A DNA stretch of 64,000 nt from Streptomyces sp. 135 (GCF_020026305.1 NZ_CP075691.1:3472001-3536000), one strand, 5' to 3'; shown: positions 9,474 to 18,392, numbered from the stretch's first letter. Numbers and translations: made by a program. Notes: generated from the sequence alone by a model not told the origin.

Positions 9474-10951
9474 ATGCGCGAGTACGCCAGCGAGGGCCCC
9501 GCCCCGGATGATTGGCTGGATCGCATGGCCCATGACGAGGATGGCGAGCAGCAGACGCAGGACCTCCGCGCGGCCGCCGCACCCGGCACCACCTCGGCCA
9601 CCGCGCCCGGCACCACCTCCGCCGCCGACCGCGCCGACCGCCGCGACCAGGCCGTCCGCGCCGCCGTCGAGCAGGGCGTCGTCGGGCCCGCCGCGCCCGT
9701 CGTCGGCCTGCTCGACATCGCCGCATCCGCGCGAGCGCCGCCGCCCTGCGCGCCGCCTTCGAGGCGGTCACCCCGCCCGGCACCCCCGTCCTGCACGCCT
9801 TCGCGGTGAAGGCCACCCCGCTCGTCCCCGTCCTGCGACTGCTGCGCGCGGCGGGCATCGGCGCCGAGGTGGCGAGCCCCGGCGAGCTGGCTCTCGCGCG
9901 GGCCGCCGGTGTCACGCCCGCCGACACCGTTCTGGACTCCCCCGCCAAGAGCCCGGCGGAACTGCGCCAGGCCCTCGCGCTCGGCATCGCCGTCAACGCC
10001 GACAACCCGCAGGAGCTGGCCCGTCTGGACGCCCTCGTCCAGTCGGCGCCGACCGCCTCCCCCGTCGGGCTGCGCGTGAACCCGCAGATCGGCGGCGGCT
10101 CGATCGGCGCCCTGTCGACGGCGACGGCCACCTCCAAGTTCGGCGTACCGCTGCTCGACGAGGGCGCGCGGCAGTGGGTGATCCAGGCCTTCCTCGACCG
10201 GCCGTGGCTGACCCGCCTGCACGCGCACTCCGGTTCGCAGGGCATGCCCCTGGAGATGATGGTGCGCGGGGTCCAAGCGACGTACGAACTGGCCGAGGAG
10301 GTCAACGAACGTGCCGGGCGGCGGCAGATCGACACGATCGACATCGGCGGCGGCCTGCCCGTCGACTTCGGCTCCGACGAGGAGAGCCCGACGCACGCGC
10401 AGTACGCACGCCGCCTCAAGGCGCGGGTGCCGGGGCTGCTCGACGGGCGGTACGGCCTGGTCACCGAGTTCGGCCGGTCGCTCCTTGCCAAGCACGGCAC
10501 ACTCCTCGCCCGCGTCGAGTACGCGAAGAAGGCGGGCGGCAGGCCCGTCGCGGTGACCCACGCGGGCGTGCAGGTGGCGACCCGGACGGTGTACGCGCCG
10601 CTGTCGTGGCCGCTGCGGATCGCCGCGTACGACACCAAGGGCCGCCCCAAGACCGGGCCCGCCGTCGGCCAGGACGTCGCGGGACCGGCCTGCTTCGCGG
10701 GCGACCTGCTCGCCGAGAACCGGCCGCTGCCCCTGCTCGAACAGGGCGACCACATCGCCGCCCTGGACACCGGCGCCTACTATTTCGCGCAGCACTATTC
10801 GTACAACAGCCTTGTCAGGCCCGGCATTTACGGCTTCGCCCTGCACGGCGACGAGGTGCGCTTCGCCGCCGCGCGCGAGCCGCAGACCCTCGACGAGATC
10901 GTCGCGGAGTCGGGCGGCGGCTCGGAACGGGACGCGCTGCGGTACCTCTGA
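9474..10951 (+). pseudogene. Type III PLP-dependent decarboxylase/racemase-like gene, one-base frameshift
   Basis: Two overlapping reading frames together make one alanine-racemase-N/decarboxylase-fold enzyme of about 492 residues. The first frame gives the N-terminus (start around 9474, ending AAPVVGLLDIA). The second gives IRASAAALRAAFEAV, then HAFAVKATPL with the PLP-binding Lys, SKFGV, HAHSGSQ, IDIGGGLPVDF, EFGRSLLAKHG and the C-terminal GPACFAGD and DTGAYYF regions of diaminopimelate/ornithine-decarboxylase-like proteins. The break is near 9722, where one G appears to be missing (GCC-GC-ATC where GCC-GGC-ATC is expected). It could be a sequencing error. It is divergent from hutU. The substrate is unknown. 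Confidence 0.75.
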
Positions 10952-11071
10952 GCATGCCCGGTGAGTGGTGGGTGGTTCCCATGCTCTGAGGTTCCTCAAC
11001 TCGCGCATAGTGACGTGGCTCACGGGCAGACCCTCCCTCCAGACGTGTTCCCGGTCTCGGGGGAGGCTCCA

Positions 11072-12439
11072 GTGACGGCACCCGGCACACCCAGCACCGC
11101 TCCACCGCCCGCGGAGGAGGGCACGCTGCACCGGGCCATCGGACCCAAGCTGCTGATCCTCTTCGTGATCGGCGACATCCTCGGCACGGGCATCTACGCC
11201 ACCACCGGCAAGGTCGCGGGGAAGGTCGGCGGCGCGCTGTGGCTGCCGTTCGCGATCGGCTTCGTCGTGGCGATCCTGACGGCGGCGTCGTACGTCGAAC
11301 TGGTCGGCAAGTACCCGAAGGCGGCGGGGGCCGCGCTCTACACCCAGAAGGCGTTCAAGACGCCGTTCCTCACCTTCATCATCGCCTTCATGGTGATGTG
11401 CTCGGGGCTCTCCTCGGCGAGCGCCGCGGCCCGCGCCTTCAGCGGTGACTACCTCGCCGAGCTGACGGGCGACGCGCTGCCGCCGACGCTCATCGCGATC
11501 ACCTTCATCGTGCTGCTCGCCGCGCTGAACCTGCGGGGCGTCTCGGAGTCCGTGAAGACGAACGTGGTCCTGACCCTCGTCGAACTGACCGGCCTCGCGA
11601 TCATCCTCGGGATCGGCGCGTACGCCGTGCTGACCGGGGACGGCGAGCCCTCCCGCCTCACCGAGTTCGAGGCGGGGGGAGGCACCGGGTACGCCCTGAT
11701 GACCAGCGTCCTGGGCGCGACGGCGCTCGGCTTCTTCGCCTTCGTGGGCTTCGAGGACTCGGTGAACATGGCCGAGGAGACGAAGGACCCGGTGCGCACC
11801 TTCCCGCGCGCGATCTTCATCGGCGTCGCGGTGACGGGCACCATCTACATCCTGGTGGCGCTGGTCTCGTCCCTCCTCGTCGACCACAAGACGCTCGAAG
11901 GCTCCAGCGGCCCGCTCCTGGAGGTCGTCAAGGCGGGCGGCGTCGACTTCCCGCACAAACTCTTCGCGCTCATCGCGCTGTTCGCGGTCACCAACTCGGC
12001 GCTGATCAACATCATGATGGCCTCGCGGCTCTGCTACGGCATGGCCAACGAACGCATCCTGCCGCGTGCCATGGGCCGCGTGCTCGCCAAGCGCCGCACC
12101 CCGGTCGTCGGCATCGTCTTCGTCTCGCTGCTCGCGATCGGCCTGGTGTCGACGGGTGAGATCGAGGGGCTCGGTGACACCACGGCGTTCCTGCTGCTGT
12201 GCGTCTTCGCGGTGGTCAACGTGGCGGTGCTGGTGCTGCGCCGCGACCGCGTGGACCACGCCCACTTCCGCACCCCGACGTTCCTGCCGGTCCTCGGCGC
12301 GGTCACGGCCCTGGTCCTCGCGAGCCCGCTCGCCGACCGCCCGGCGGAGGTCTACATCCGCGCGGGGATCCTCATCGCCATCGGCGTCGGGCTGTGGGCG
12401 GTCAACAAGGCGGTCCTGAAGGCCCGCGGCGAGGAGTGA
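11072..12439 (+). CDS. APC-family amino acid permease
   Basis: A 455-residue membrane protein with about twelve helices. The first helix, GPKLLILFVIGDILGTGIYA, carries the Gly-rich substrate-binding break of amino acid/polyamine/organocation transporters, and helix 6 contains GFFAFVGFEDSVNMAEE as in the family. The GTG start at 11072 is supported by GGGGAGG five bases upstream; the upstream in-frame extension lacks this. It follows the PLP-enzyme gene by 120 bases in the same direction, so it may import the amino acid used by that enzyme. The substrate is unknown. Confidence 0.88.
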   Translation: MTAPGTPSTAPPPAEEGTLHRAIGPKLLILFVIGDILGTGIYATTGKVAGKVGGALWLPFAIGFVVAILTAASYVELVGKYPKAAGAALYTQKAFKTPFLTFIIAFMVMCSGLSSASAAARAFSGDYLAELTGDALPPTLIAITFIVLLAALNLRGVSESVKTNVVLTLVELTGLAIILGIGAYAVLTGDGEPSRLTEFEAGGGTGYALMTSVLGATALGFFAFVGFEDSVNMAEETKDPVRTFPRAIFIGVAVTGTIYILVALVSSLLVDHKTLEGSSGPLLEVVKAGGVDFPHKLFALIALFAVTNSALINIMMASRLCYGMANERILPRAMGRVLAKRRTPVVGIVFVSLLAIGLVSTGEIEGLGDTTAFLLLCVFAVVNVAVLVLRRDRVDHAHFRTPTFLPVLGAVTALVLASPLADRPAEVYIRAGILIAIGVGLWAVNKAVLKARGEE

Positions 12440-13038
12440 CGCTCAGCGCCGCGCGCCCGCGGCGGCGACGGTGCGGCGGCGGGCCCCGCCCGGCGCGGCG
12501 TCGCCCGCCGCCGGGCCCGTGGTGCGGTAGGCCCGGACGGCCTTGCCCCAGGGGCGCCCGCGCCGCGCCCGAGCCAGTCGACGCGCACCCACAGGAGTAC
12601 GTCGCCGTCCTGCTCGCGGCGGCCGAGCCGCGCCGCCTTCAGCCACAGGCCGGCGCCCGCGCCCGTGAGGACGGCGCCGCCGGCCACGGGCACCAGGAAG
12701 GCGCTGCCGAGCGCGGCGAGAAAGGCGGCGACGAGCCACCACCGGTGCCCGCGCCGCCAGTTGCGCACGGTCACGGCACGGCTCTGGAGCACGTCGTGCT
12801 TGCCGGCACGGGTGGCCTCGCGGGCGAGGGCGTCGTAGCGCTTCCCGCGGGCGTACGCGACGACGGCGGCCGTCACGAGGAACAGCGCGGCCCCGGCGAG
12901 CGCGCCGATACGCCGCCCGGTGATCCCCTCCGGCACGGCGCCGCCCCCGGCGGCGAGCACACCCAGCCACCACAGGGGCGCCGCCCCCGCCCGTACGACG
13001 ACCGGCACCCTCGCCAGGCCATGTCCGCCGCGTCCCAT
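12352..13038 (-). CDS. Small integral membrane protein, probable frameshift near its 3' end
   Basis: The ATG at 13038 has AGGAGG four bases upstream. The protein has about four hydrophobic helices (for instance LWWLGVLAAGG, IGALAGAALFLVTAAVVAY, WWLVAAFLAALGSAFLVPVAGG) and a soluble tail ending LLWVRVDWLGRG. After that the literal frame turns into low-complexity Arg/Pro/Ala and runs 88 bases into the permease gene. Adding one base near 12568 gives GRPWGKAVRAYRTTG and a stop at 12443, four bases after the permease stop; that looks like the true end (about 198 residues). No function is recognised. Confidence 0.6.
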   Translation of the reverse strand: MGRGGHGLARVPVVVRAGAAPLWWLGVLAAGGGAVPEGITGRRIGALAGAALFLVTAAVVAYARGKRYDALAREATRAGKHDVLQSRAVTVRNWRRGHRWWLVAAFLAALGSAFLVPVAGGAVLTGAGAGLWLKAARLGRREQDGDVLLWVRVDWLGRGAGAPGARPSGPTAPRARRRATPRRAGPAAAPSPPRARGAERHSSPRAFRTALLTAHSPTPMAMRIPARM

Positions 13039-13181
13039 GTCGCCTCCTATGCCTGCCGTCACGCTTCCCGTCGCGCCGCTTCGGCGGGGGAGGATAGCGG
13101 CGGAATCTGAGGAGTCCGTGAGAAAGCGGCCACCGGCGGCGTTCAGCGGCCCGGGGAACGGGTGTCGCGGCCGGGCAGCCC

Positions 13182-13757
13182 TCAGGCCCCCACGCCCCGC
13201 AGCAACGTGTCGACCACCCGCGTGGCCAGGGCGTCCACGGCCGCGTCCGTCTCCGGTGCCTCCGTCGCCGCTTCGTGGATGAGCGCGTAGTACACCCGCC
13301 GCGCCCAGTCCGGGTCGGTGCCGGGCCGCAGCACACCGGCGTCACGGAGGCGGCCGAACAACCGCTCGCACTGGGCCTGCACGGCGGCGTGCACGCGGGC
13401 GACCTCGGGTGCGTCGGTGGGCAGGGCGTTCATGGCGAAGCCCCAGCCGATCTTCACGCGCAGCACGTTCGCGGTGGCCTGGTAGAGCGCGACGGCGGGC
13501 GGCGCGGTGTCCGGCCTGGCGGCTTCGACGGCGTCGTGGAACCGCTGGGTCGCCCAGGCGGCCAGTGCCGTGATCAGGGCCTCCCGTGAGGCGAACCGCC
13601 GGTGCACGGTGGTGCGGGCGACCCCGGCGGCCTCGGCGATCTGCTCCATCGGCGCCGCCGGGTTCGCGGACAGGACCCGCTCGGCGGCTTCGAGGATCGC
13701 GCGGACCGTTCGCTCGGCGTCGGCGCGCAGCGGTTTGGCGGAGGGGGGCAGCGCCAT
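13182..13757 (-). CDS. TetR-family transcriptional regulator
   Basis: A 191-residue protein with a TetR HTH at about residues 14-60 (RAILEAAERVLSANPAAPMEQIA, then GVARTTVHRRFASREALI) and a helical effector domain. I chose the start MALPPSAKPL; upstream in-frame codons are Arg-rich non-coding. It is divergent from the SDR gene with 178 bases between them, so it is probably the repressor of that oxidoreductase. The ligand is unknown. Confidence 0.87.
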   Translation of the reverse strand: MALPPSAKPLRADAERTVRAILEAAERVLSANPAAPMEQIAEAAGVARTTVHRRFASREALITALAAWATQRFHDAVEAARPDTAPPAVALYQATANVLRVKIGWGFAMNALPTDAPEVARVHAAVQAQCERLFGRLRDAGVLRPGTDPDWARRVYYALIHEAATEAPETDAAVDALATRVVDTLLRGVGA

Positions 13758-13863
13758 GCGGGTACGGGCCCTTCTGGTCGGCGTCGGGCGGAGCACGTGG
13801 CGAACACGGTGCCTCCGCAGCAATCGCGGCAATCGTACGTCCATGTGGCCGGTCAACTACTAC

Positions 13864-13892
13864 TTGCGTCATCACTGTCGCAGGTTCTATGT
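13864..13892 (+). promoter_or_regulatory. Possible SDR promoter
   Basis: TTGCGT, 17 bases, CTATGT, 44 bases upstream of the SDR start. It is a moderate match to the housekeeping -35/-10 pattern and the best candidate seen in this gap. Confidence 0.3.
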
Positions 13893-13935
13893 TGAGCGCT
13901 ACGTGACAGATGCTTTTCTTTCTGGGGGGAACACC

Positions 13936-14718
13936 ATGGACCTGCAACTCAACGGCAAGACCGCCCTGGTCACGGGCGCCAGCCGTGGCATCGGACTGGC
14001 CGTCGTCCGGGCCCTGAGCGCCGAGGGCGTCCGGGTCGTCGCGGCGGCCCGGACGGCCGCGCCGGAGCTTCGCGCGGCCGGTGCGCACCCGGTGGCGGTG
14101 GACCTGTCCGACCCCGCCGGCGCCGAGCGCCTCGTCGCCGACGCCACGGCCGAGCTGGGCGGCATCGACATCCTGGTCAACAACGTCGGCGGTGGTGACG
14201 GCGGCCTGAGCGGCGGCTTCCTCGATGTGACGGACGCGCAGTGGGCGCAGGTGGTGGACCTGAACTTCTTCGCCACCGTCCGCGTCACCCGCGCGGCCCT
14301 GCCCGCCCTGCTGGCCGCTCGCGGCGCGATCGTCAACGTCTCGTCCGTGGGCGCCCGTGTCCCGCACGGCGGTCCCCTCGCCTATACGACGGCCAAGGCC
14401 GCGCTGACCGCGTTCGGCAAGGCCATCGTCCACGAGTTCGGCCCGAAGGGAGTGCGGGTGAACACCGTCTCGCCGGGTCCGGTCCGCACCGACATGTGGG
14501 AGAGCCCGTCCGGCTACGGCGCCGAGCTGGCCGCGGCCATGGGCATCCCGCACGCCGACCTGCTGGCGGGTCTGCCGTCGGCGACGGGCATGGTCATCGA
14601 CCGGCTGGTCGAACCGGAGGAGGTCGCCGCCCTCGTCGCCTACCTCTCGTCGCCACTCGCCGCCGCGACCACGGGCGCCGACCACGTCATCGACGGCGGA
14701 TCCATCAAGACCGCCTGA
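13936..14718 (+). CDS. SDR-family oxidoreductase
   Basis: A 260-residue classical short-chain dehydrogenase/reductase. The cofactor motif is TGASRGIG (residues 13-20), followed by NNVGG, the catalytic Ser in NVSSVG (about 136-137), and Tyr150/Lys154 in YTTAK. The stretch VNTVSPGPVRTDMW after the active site is typical of 3-oxoacyl-ACP-reductase-like SDRs. The ribosome site GGGGGGA lies five bases before ATG. It is divergent from a TetR regulator, which probably controls it. The substrate is not predictable. Confidence 0.92.
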   Translation: MDLQLNGKTALVTGASRGIGLAVVRALSAEGVRVVAAARTAAPELRAAGAHPVAVDLSDPAGAERLVADATAELGGIDILVNNVGGGDGGLSGGFLDVTDAQWAQVVDLNFFATVRVTRAALPALLAARGAIVNVSSVGARVPHGGPLAYTTAKAALTAFGKAIVHEFGPKGVRVNTVSPGPVRTDMWESPSGYGAELAAAMGIPHADLLAGLPSATGMVIDRLVEPEEVAALVAYLSSPLAAATTGADHVIDGGSIKTA

Positions 14719-14758
14719 ACCCGCGGACGTGAACCCGCGGGCCTGAACCCGCGGGACG
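14716..14758. repeat. Three tandem copies of TGAACCCGCGG
   Basis: The motif TGAACCCGCGG recurs at the SDR stop codon and twice after it with 15-bp spacing. The CCCGCGG parts can pair with one another, so the region may help end transcription between the convergent SDR and RpiR genes. Confidence 0.4.
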
Positions 14759-14797
14759 CACGGCACAACGCACCCGGGCCCCGCCCGCAGGCACACC

Positions 14798-15631
14798 TCA
14801 CTCCACGAACAACCCCCGTGCCACCGCCCCCGCGTCGAACTCCTCCAGCCGCGCCTGCGCGTCCGGGAGGCCGTCGCACATGGCCTCCAGCAGGACCCGG
14901 CCGAGCAGCATCGGCGCGCAGGCCGTGTCGAAGGCGAGGCCCGTGCCGACGGCCGCCGGGAGCAGGATGTGGGAGTACGTCGCCACCGGGGCGAACGGCG
15001 AGTCCGCCACCGTGACCACCGTCAGGCCCGTCTCCCTCGCGTGGGCCAGCGCGTCGACGACCTCCCGGGGGTGGCGCGGCAGCGCGAAGCAGAGAAGCGC
15101 CGTGGCGCCCGCGCGGACCGCCGCGTCGATGCGGTCGGTGAGCATCGTGCCGCCCTCGTCGAGGAGGCGTACGTCGGGGTGGACCTTCGCGGCGAAGTAC
15201 GAGAAGCCGTACGCCTGGGAGGCGGCGGCCCGCAGGCCGAGGACGGGCAGGGGACGGGAGGCGGCGAGGAGCCGGCCCGCCCGCTCGACCGGCCCCGGGT
15301 CCGCGAGCGCCTCCGCGAGATGCCGGAGGTTCGCGATCTCCGCCTCGACCGCCTGCTGGTACTCGTTGAGGGAGTCCCCGGCGGCCGCCTCGGCGGGCAC
15401 CACGTCCCGCAGGTGTTTGCGCAGCGCGGGGTAGCCGTCGAAGCCGAGCGCGACGGCGAACCGGGTCACGGAGGGCTGGCTCACGCCGGCCAGTTCCGCC
15501 AGCTCGACGCTGGAGAGGAAGGGGACGTCCGCCGCCCGCCGCACCATGCAGTGCGCGATGCGGCGCTGCGTGGGCGTGAGTCGGTGCCCCTCGAAGAGCA
15601 CTTGGAGCCGTGCCGCAGGACTGTCACTCAT
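14798..15631 (-). CDS. MurR/RpiR-family transcriptional regulator
   Basis: A 277-residue protein with the N-terminal HTH_6 domain of RpiR regulators (about residues 1-80; SVELAELAGVSQPSVTRFA is the HTH) and a C-terminal SIS sugar-isomerase fold (about 125-250). In this family the SIS domain binds a phosphosugar or other small ligand. The ATG at 15631 has AAGGA five bases upstream. It is divergent from the NCS1 permease gene with 116 bases between, so it is likely to control that transporter. A motif at that promoter also appears at hutU, so the regulon may be wider. Confidence 0.88.
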   Translation of the reverse strand: MSDSPAARLQVLFEGHRLTPTQRRIAHCMVRRAADVPFLSSVELAELAGVSQPSVTRFAVALGFDGYPALRKHLRDVVPAEAAAGDSLNEYQQAVEAEIANLRHLAEALADPGPVERAGRLLAASRPLPVLGLRAAASQAYGFSYFAAKVHPDVRLLDEGGTMLTDRIDAAVRAGATALLCFALPRHPREVVDALAHARETGLTVVTVADSPFAPVATYSHILLPAAVGTGLAFDTACAPMLLGRVLLEAMCDGLPDAQARLEEFDAGAVARGLFVE

Positions 15632-15666
15632 GCCGTTCCTTGTCACCGGTGATTCACGCCGAACCA

Positions 15667-15696
15667 TTGACAACCTATTCAGTCAGCAAGAACTCT
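15667..15696 (+). promoter_or_regulatory. Possible NCS1 permease promoter
   Basis: TTGACA is followed after 18 bases by AACTCT. The -35 is perfect; the -10 is weak. CTATTCAG sits two bases after the -35, as it sits four bases after the -35 of hutU. Confidence 0.4.
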
Positions 15697-15747
15697 GCAT
15701 GACGATATACAGCCGAGCAAGGCTCCCGAGCGCGGAAGGCGGCCGTC

Positions 15748-17175
15748 ATGGCAGCTGAGGACCTGGTGGAGCGGCGCTCCATCGACGTCGTCCCGGACGA
15801 CGAACGGCACGGCACGGCGTTCAGTCAGTTCACGCTCTGGCTCGGCGCCAACCTCCAGATCACCGCGGTCGTCACGGGCGCCCTCGCGGTCGTCTTCGGC
15901 GGCGACGTGGTGTGGTCGCTGGCCGGTCTCGTCCTCGGCAACCTGCTGGGCGGCGCGGTGATGGCCCTGCACTCGGCGCAGGGACCGAAGCTCGGCCTGC
16001 CCCAGATGATCCAGTCCCGCGCGCAGTTCGGCGTGAAGGGCGCGGTCGTCCCGCTGCTGCTCGTCATCCTCATGTACGTCGGGTTCTTCGCGAGCGGCAG
16101 CGTCCTCGCCGGACAGGCCACGGCCGAGCTGACGCACACCGACGACACCACCGGCATCGTGCTCTTCGCCGCCGTCACGGCGGTCATGGCGGCGGTCGGC
16201 TACCGCGTCATCCACGCGCTCGGCCGGGTCGCGTCCGTCATCTGCGCGCTGGCGTTCGTCTACCTCGGCGTCCGCCTCGTCGACCGCGTGGACGTCTCCG
16301 CCCTGCTGGGTGACGCCCGCTTCGACCTGCCGATGTTCCTGCTCGCCGTCTCGCTCTCGGCGTCCTGGCAGCTCGCCTTCGGGCCGTACGTCGCCGACTA
16401 CTCGCGCTATCTGCCGCGTACGACCTCGGCGAAGGCCACGTTCTGGTGGACCCTGTCGGGGTCGGCGATCGGCTCGCAGTGGTCGATGACGTTCGGCGTG
16501 CTGGTGGCGGCGAGCGCGGGGGACGCCTTCCTCGACAACCAGGTCGGCTATGTCGTCGGCCTCGGCGGCACCGGCCTGATCGCCTCGTTCCTGTACTTCG
16601 TGATCGCGCTCGGCAAGCTGACGATCAACGTGCTCAACACCTACGGCGGCTTCATGTCGATGGTCACGAGCATCAGCGGCTTCCGCGGCCTGAAGGTGCT
16701 CGGGCCGCGCGGGCGCTCCGCGTACATCGCGGTCATCATGGTGGCGGGCACGGCGGTCGCGCTGCTGGGCAAGGACAGCTTCCTGACGTCCTTCAAGGAC
16801 TTCCTGCTGTTCCTGCTGACCTTCTTCACGCCGTGGTCGGCGATCAACCTCGTCGACTACTACCTGATCTCCCGCGAGCGCTACGACATCCCGGCGCTCT
16901 TCGACCCGCACGGCCGCTACGGCGCCTGGCGCCCGGACGCCCTCGCCGTCTACGGCATCGGACTCCTCGCCCAACTGCCCTTCCTCGTCACGCACTTCTA
17001 CACGGGCCCGCTCGTCGAGCCGCTGGGCGGCGCCGACATCTCGTGGATCGTGGGGCTCGTGGTGCCCGCGGTGCTGTACTGGACGCTGGCCGGGCGCGGC
17101 GCCGTGGCCCCGGGGGACGGCCCCCAGCCGGAAAGGGGGGCTAGCCCCAGCGCCGACGAGGCACCGGCGCCGTAA
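15748..17175 (+). CDS. NCS1-family purine/cytosine permease
   Basis: A 475-residue membrane protein with about twelve helices, of the nucleobase:cation symporter-1 type. The N-terminal signature FTLWLGANLQITAVVTGA and the helix 6-7 region SWQLAFGPYVADYSRYLP are diagnostic. The C-terminal 30 residues are a Pro/Ala-rich soluble tail. Members carry cytosine, purines, allantoin, hydantoins or vitamin precursors; the substrate here is not fixed. The gene faces an RpiR regulator, and its 3' end is 11 bases before the next ORF. Confidence 0.9.
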   Translation: MAAEDLVERRSIDVVPDDERHGTAFSQFTLWLGANLQITAVVTGALAVVFGGDVVWSLAGLVLGNLLGGAVMALHSAQGPKLGLPQMIQSRAQFGVKGAVVPLLLVILMYVGFFASGSVLAGQATAELTHTDDTTGIVLFAAVTAVMAAVGYRVIHALGRVASVICALAFVYLGVRLVDRVDVSALLGDARFDLPMFLLAVSLSASWQLAFGPYVADYSRYLPRTTSAKATFWWTLSGSAIGSQWSMTFGVLVAASAGDAFLDNQVGYVVGLGGTGLIASFLYFVIALGKLTINVLNTYGGFMSMVTSISGFRGLKVLGPRGRSAYIAVIMVAGTAVALLGKDSFLTSFKDFLLFLLTFFTPWSAINLVDYYLISRERYDIPALFDPHGRYGAWRPDALAVYGIGLLAQLPFLVTHFYTGPLVEPLGGADISWIVGLVVPAVLYWTLAGRGAVAPGDGPQPERGASPSADEAPAP

Positions 17176-17186
17176 CGTTGACCGGT

Positions 17187-17606
17187 ATGGAAGCCCGTGA
17201 CGCCGAACTCAAGAAGGAACTCGACGCCACTCTGCACGCCCGCAGAGAACTCGGCGAGGAGTACGACTCCGCCCTGGTCGACTCCTTCCTCGGGAAGGTC
17301 GAGCAGCGCCTGGACGGCACGATCGACCGCCGCATGCGCCGTCACCTGGCCGAGCAGCAGATGGTCGTCGCGCGCGGCGCCCGCTCGCCGTCCGGCAGCC
17401 CGCTGGACTCGTGGAGCGAGCGGTTCGGCTTCGGGGTGATCTCGCTGATCCTCGCCGTCCCGCTCTCCGCGATCGGCGTGGTCAACGCCGGCCTGACCGG
17501 CCTCGTCGTGACGTGGGCGGGCATCTTCGGCGTGAACGCGGTGCACGCCGTCAAGGGCGCCCCCTTCGGCCGCCGCAAGAACCGCGACTCGGAGTGGGAC
17601 GACTGA
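17187..17606 (+). CDS. Small conserved membrane protein, unknown function
   Basis: A 139-residue protein. The N-terminal half is charged and helical (ELKKELDATLHARRELGEEYDSALVDSFLGK), resembling a short coiled coil. It is followed by a hydrophobic hairpin of two helices (FGFGVISLILAVPLSAIGVV and AGLTGLVVTWAGIFGVNAVH) and a basic tail FGRRKNRD. It starts 11 bases after the permease stop, so the two may be co-transcribed; no clear ribosome site is seen. I do not recognise a named family. Confidence 0.75.
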   Translation: MEARDAELKKELDATLHARRELGEEYDSALVDSFLGKVEQRLDGTIDRRMRRHLAEQQMVVARGARSPSGSPLDSWSERFGFGVISLILAVPLSAIGVVNAGLTGLVVTWAGIFGVNAVHAVKGAPFGRRKNRDSEWDD

Positions 17607-17650
17607 CCCACCCTCGCCCGGACTGACCTCAGGCCGCCCTCAGGGCCGGA

Positions 17651-18268
17651 TCAGCTTCCGACCTCCGCCCCCGTACTCGTCGTACCCGTCGTGTCCGTCC
17701 CCGCCATGGCCCGTTCGGTGAAGGCGACGAGGAAGTCCCGCAGGCTGCCCCGCGCCCCCGTGCAGTCCTCCTGCTTGTCCAGGGCCAGGCGGGCCAGTTG
17801 GGGCATGGCGACCGGCCACGCGCCCAGGCCGATCAGCGTGAGCAGCAGCTGGGCCGCCTGCTCCGAGGTGTAGCCGGTGGAGTCCCGCAAGGACTCGGAC
17901 GCGCTCGCGTACCAGGCGGCCCGGCTGGATTCCCTGTCGGCCAGCCGGTCTCCGTAGTAGAGCGCCTCGAACATGAGCAGCCGCAGCAGCGTCGGGTCCT
18001 GACTGTGATAGTCGAAGACGCGCCCCACGTACTCCCCGGCCGGCCCCTCGCCGGGGCGCACGGCCTGCGCCAGCTCGGCCATCGCCTCGCCGAGCACCGC
18101 GTTGAACAGGCCTTCCTTGTTGCCGAAGTGCCCGTAGATCCGCTCTTTGTTGACCCCCGCCTGTTCCGCGATCCGATTGACGCGCGCTCCCGCGATGCCG
18201 TACTCCGCGAACTCCGCACGCGCTGCGTCCATGAGCAGGCGCTTGGTCTTGCCTGTGTCCCGTGCCAT
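17651..18268 (-). CDS. TetR-family regulator of the adjacent biosynthetic cluster
   Basis: A 205-residue TetR repressor. The HTH lies at about residues 8-54 (LLMDAARAEFAEYGIAGARV, then GVNKERIYGHFGNKEGLF), with a helical ligand domain after it. The ATG at 18268 was chosen because the coding pattern begins there. It stands head to head with the AvrD-type cluster, and three copies of a CCAACTAGTTGG operator lie in the 241-base gap, the first 21 bases upstream of this start. It is therefore very likely the local repressor and probably regulates itself. Its ligand could be the cluster product. Confidence 0.88.
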   Translation of the reverse strand: MARDTGKTKRLLMDAARAEFAEYGIAGARVNRIAEQAGVNKERIYGHFGNKEGLFNAVLGEAMAELAQAVRPGEGPAGEYVGRVFDYHSQDPTLLRLLMFEALYYGDRLADRESSRAAWYASASESLRDSTGYTSEQAAQLLLTLIGLGAWPVAMPQLARLALDKQEDCTGARGSLRDFLVAFTERAMAGTDTTGTTSTGAEVGS

Positions 18269-18288
18269 GCACCCCAGAGTACCCGCAC

Positions 18289-18304
18289 CCAACTAGTTGG
18301 TTGG
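18289..18304 (+). promoter_or_regulatory. TetR operator copy A
   Basis: CCAACTAGTTGGTTGG: a perfect 12-bp palindrome plus TTGG. It is identical to copy B, 46 bases away. Confidence 0.7.
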
Positions 18305-18334
18305 ACATTCGCGCGGAGCCGTGCCAGCATTCAG

Positions 18335-18350
18335 CCAACTAGTTGGTTGG
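18335..18350 (+). promoter_or_regulatory. TetR operator copy B
   Basis: CCAACTAGTTGGTTGG, identical to copy A. It lies between the divergent TetR and AAA-ATPase genes. Confidence 0.7.
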
Positions 18351-18376
18351 CACTGCCCACAGCGATGTGCCATGAT

Positions 18377-18392
18377 CCAACCAACAGGTTGG
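18377..18392 (-). promoter_or_regulatory. TetR operator copy C (inverted, two mismatches)
   Basis: CCAACCAACAGGTTGG is the reverse complement of copies A and B with two centre changes. Together the three sites cover the promoter region of the plus-strand cluster. Confidence 0.6.

Noticed and set aside
9431..12265. A 944-codon minus-strand frame opposite the PLP-enzyme and permease genes
   Set aside because: His/Arg/Gly-rich shadow of the two plus-strand genes; no recognisable domain.
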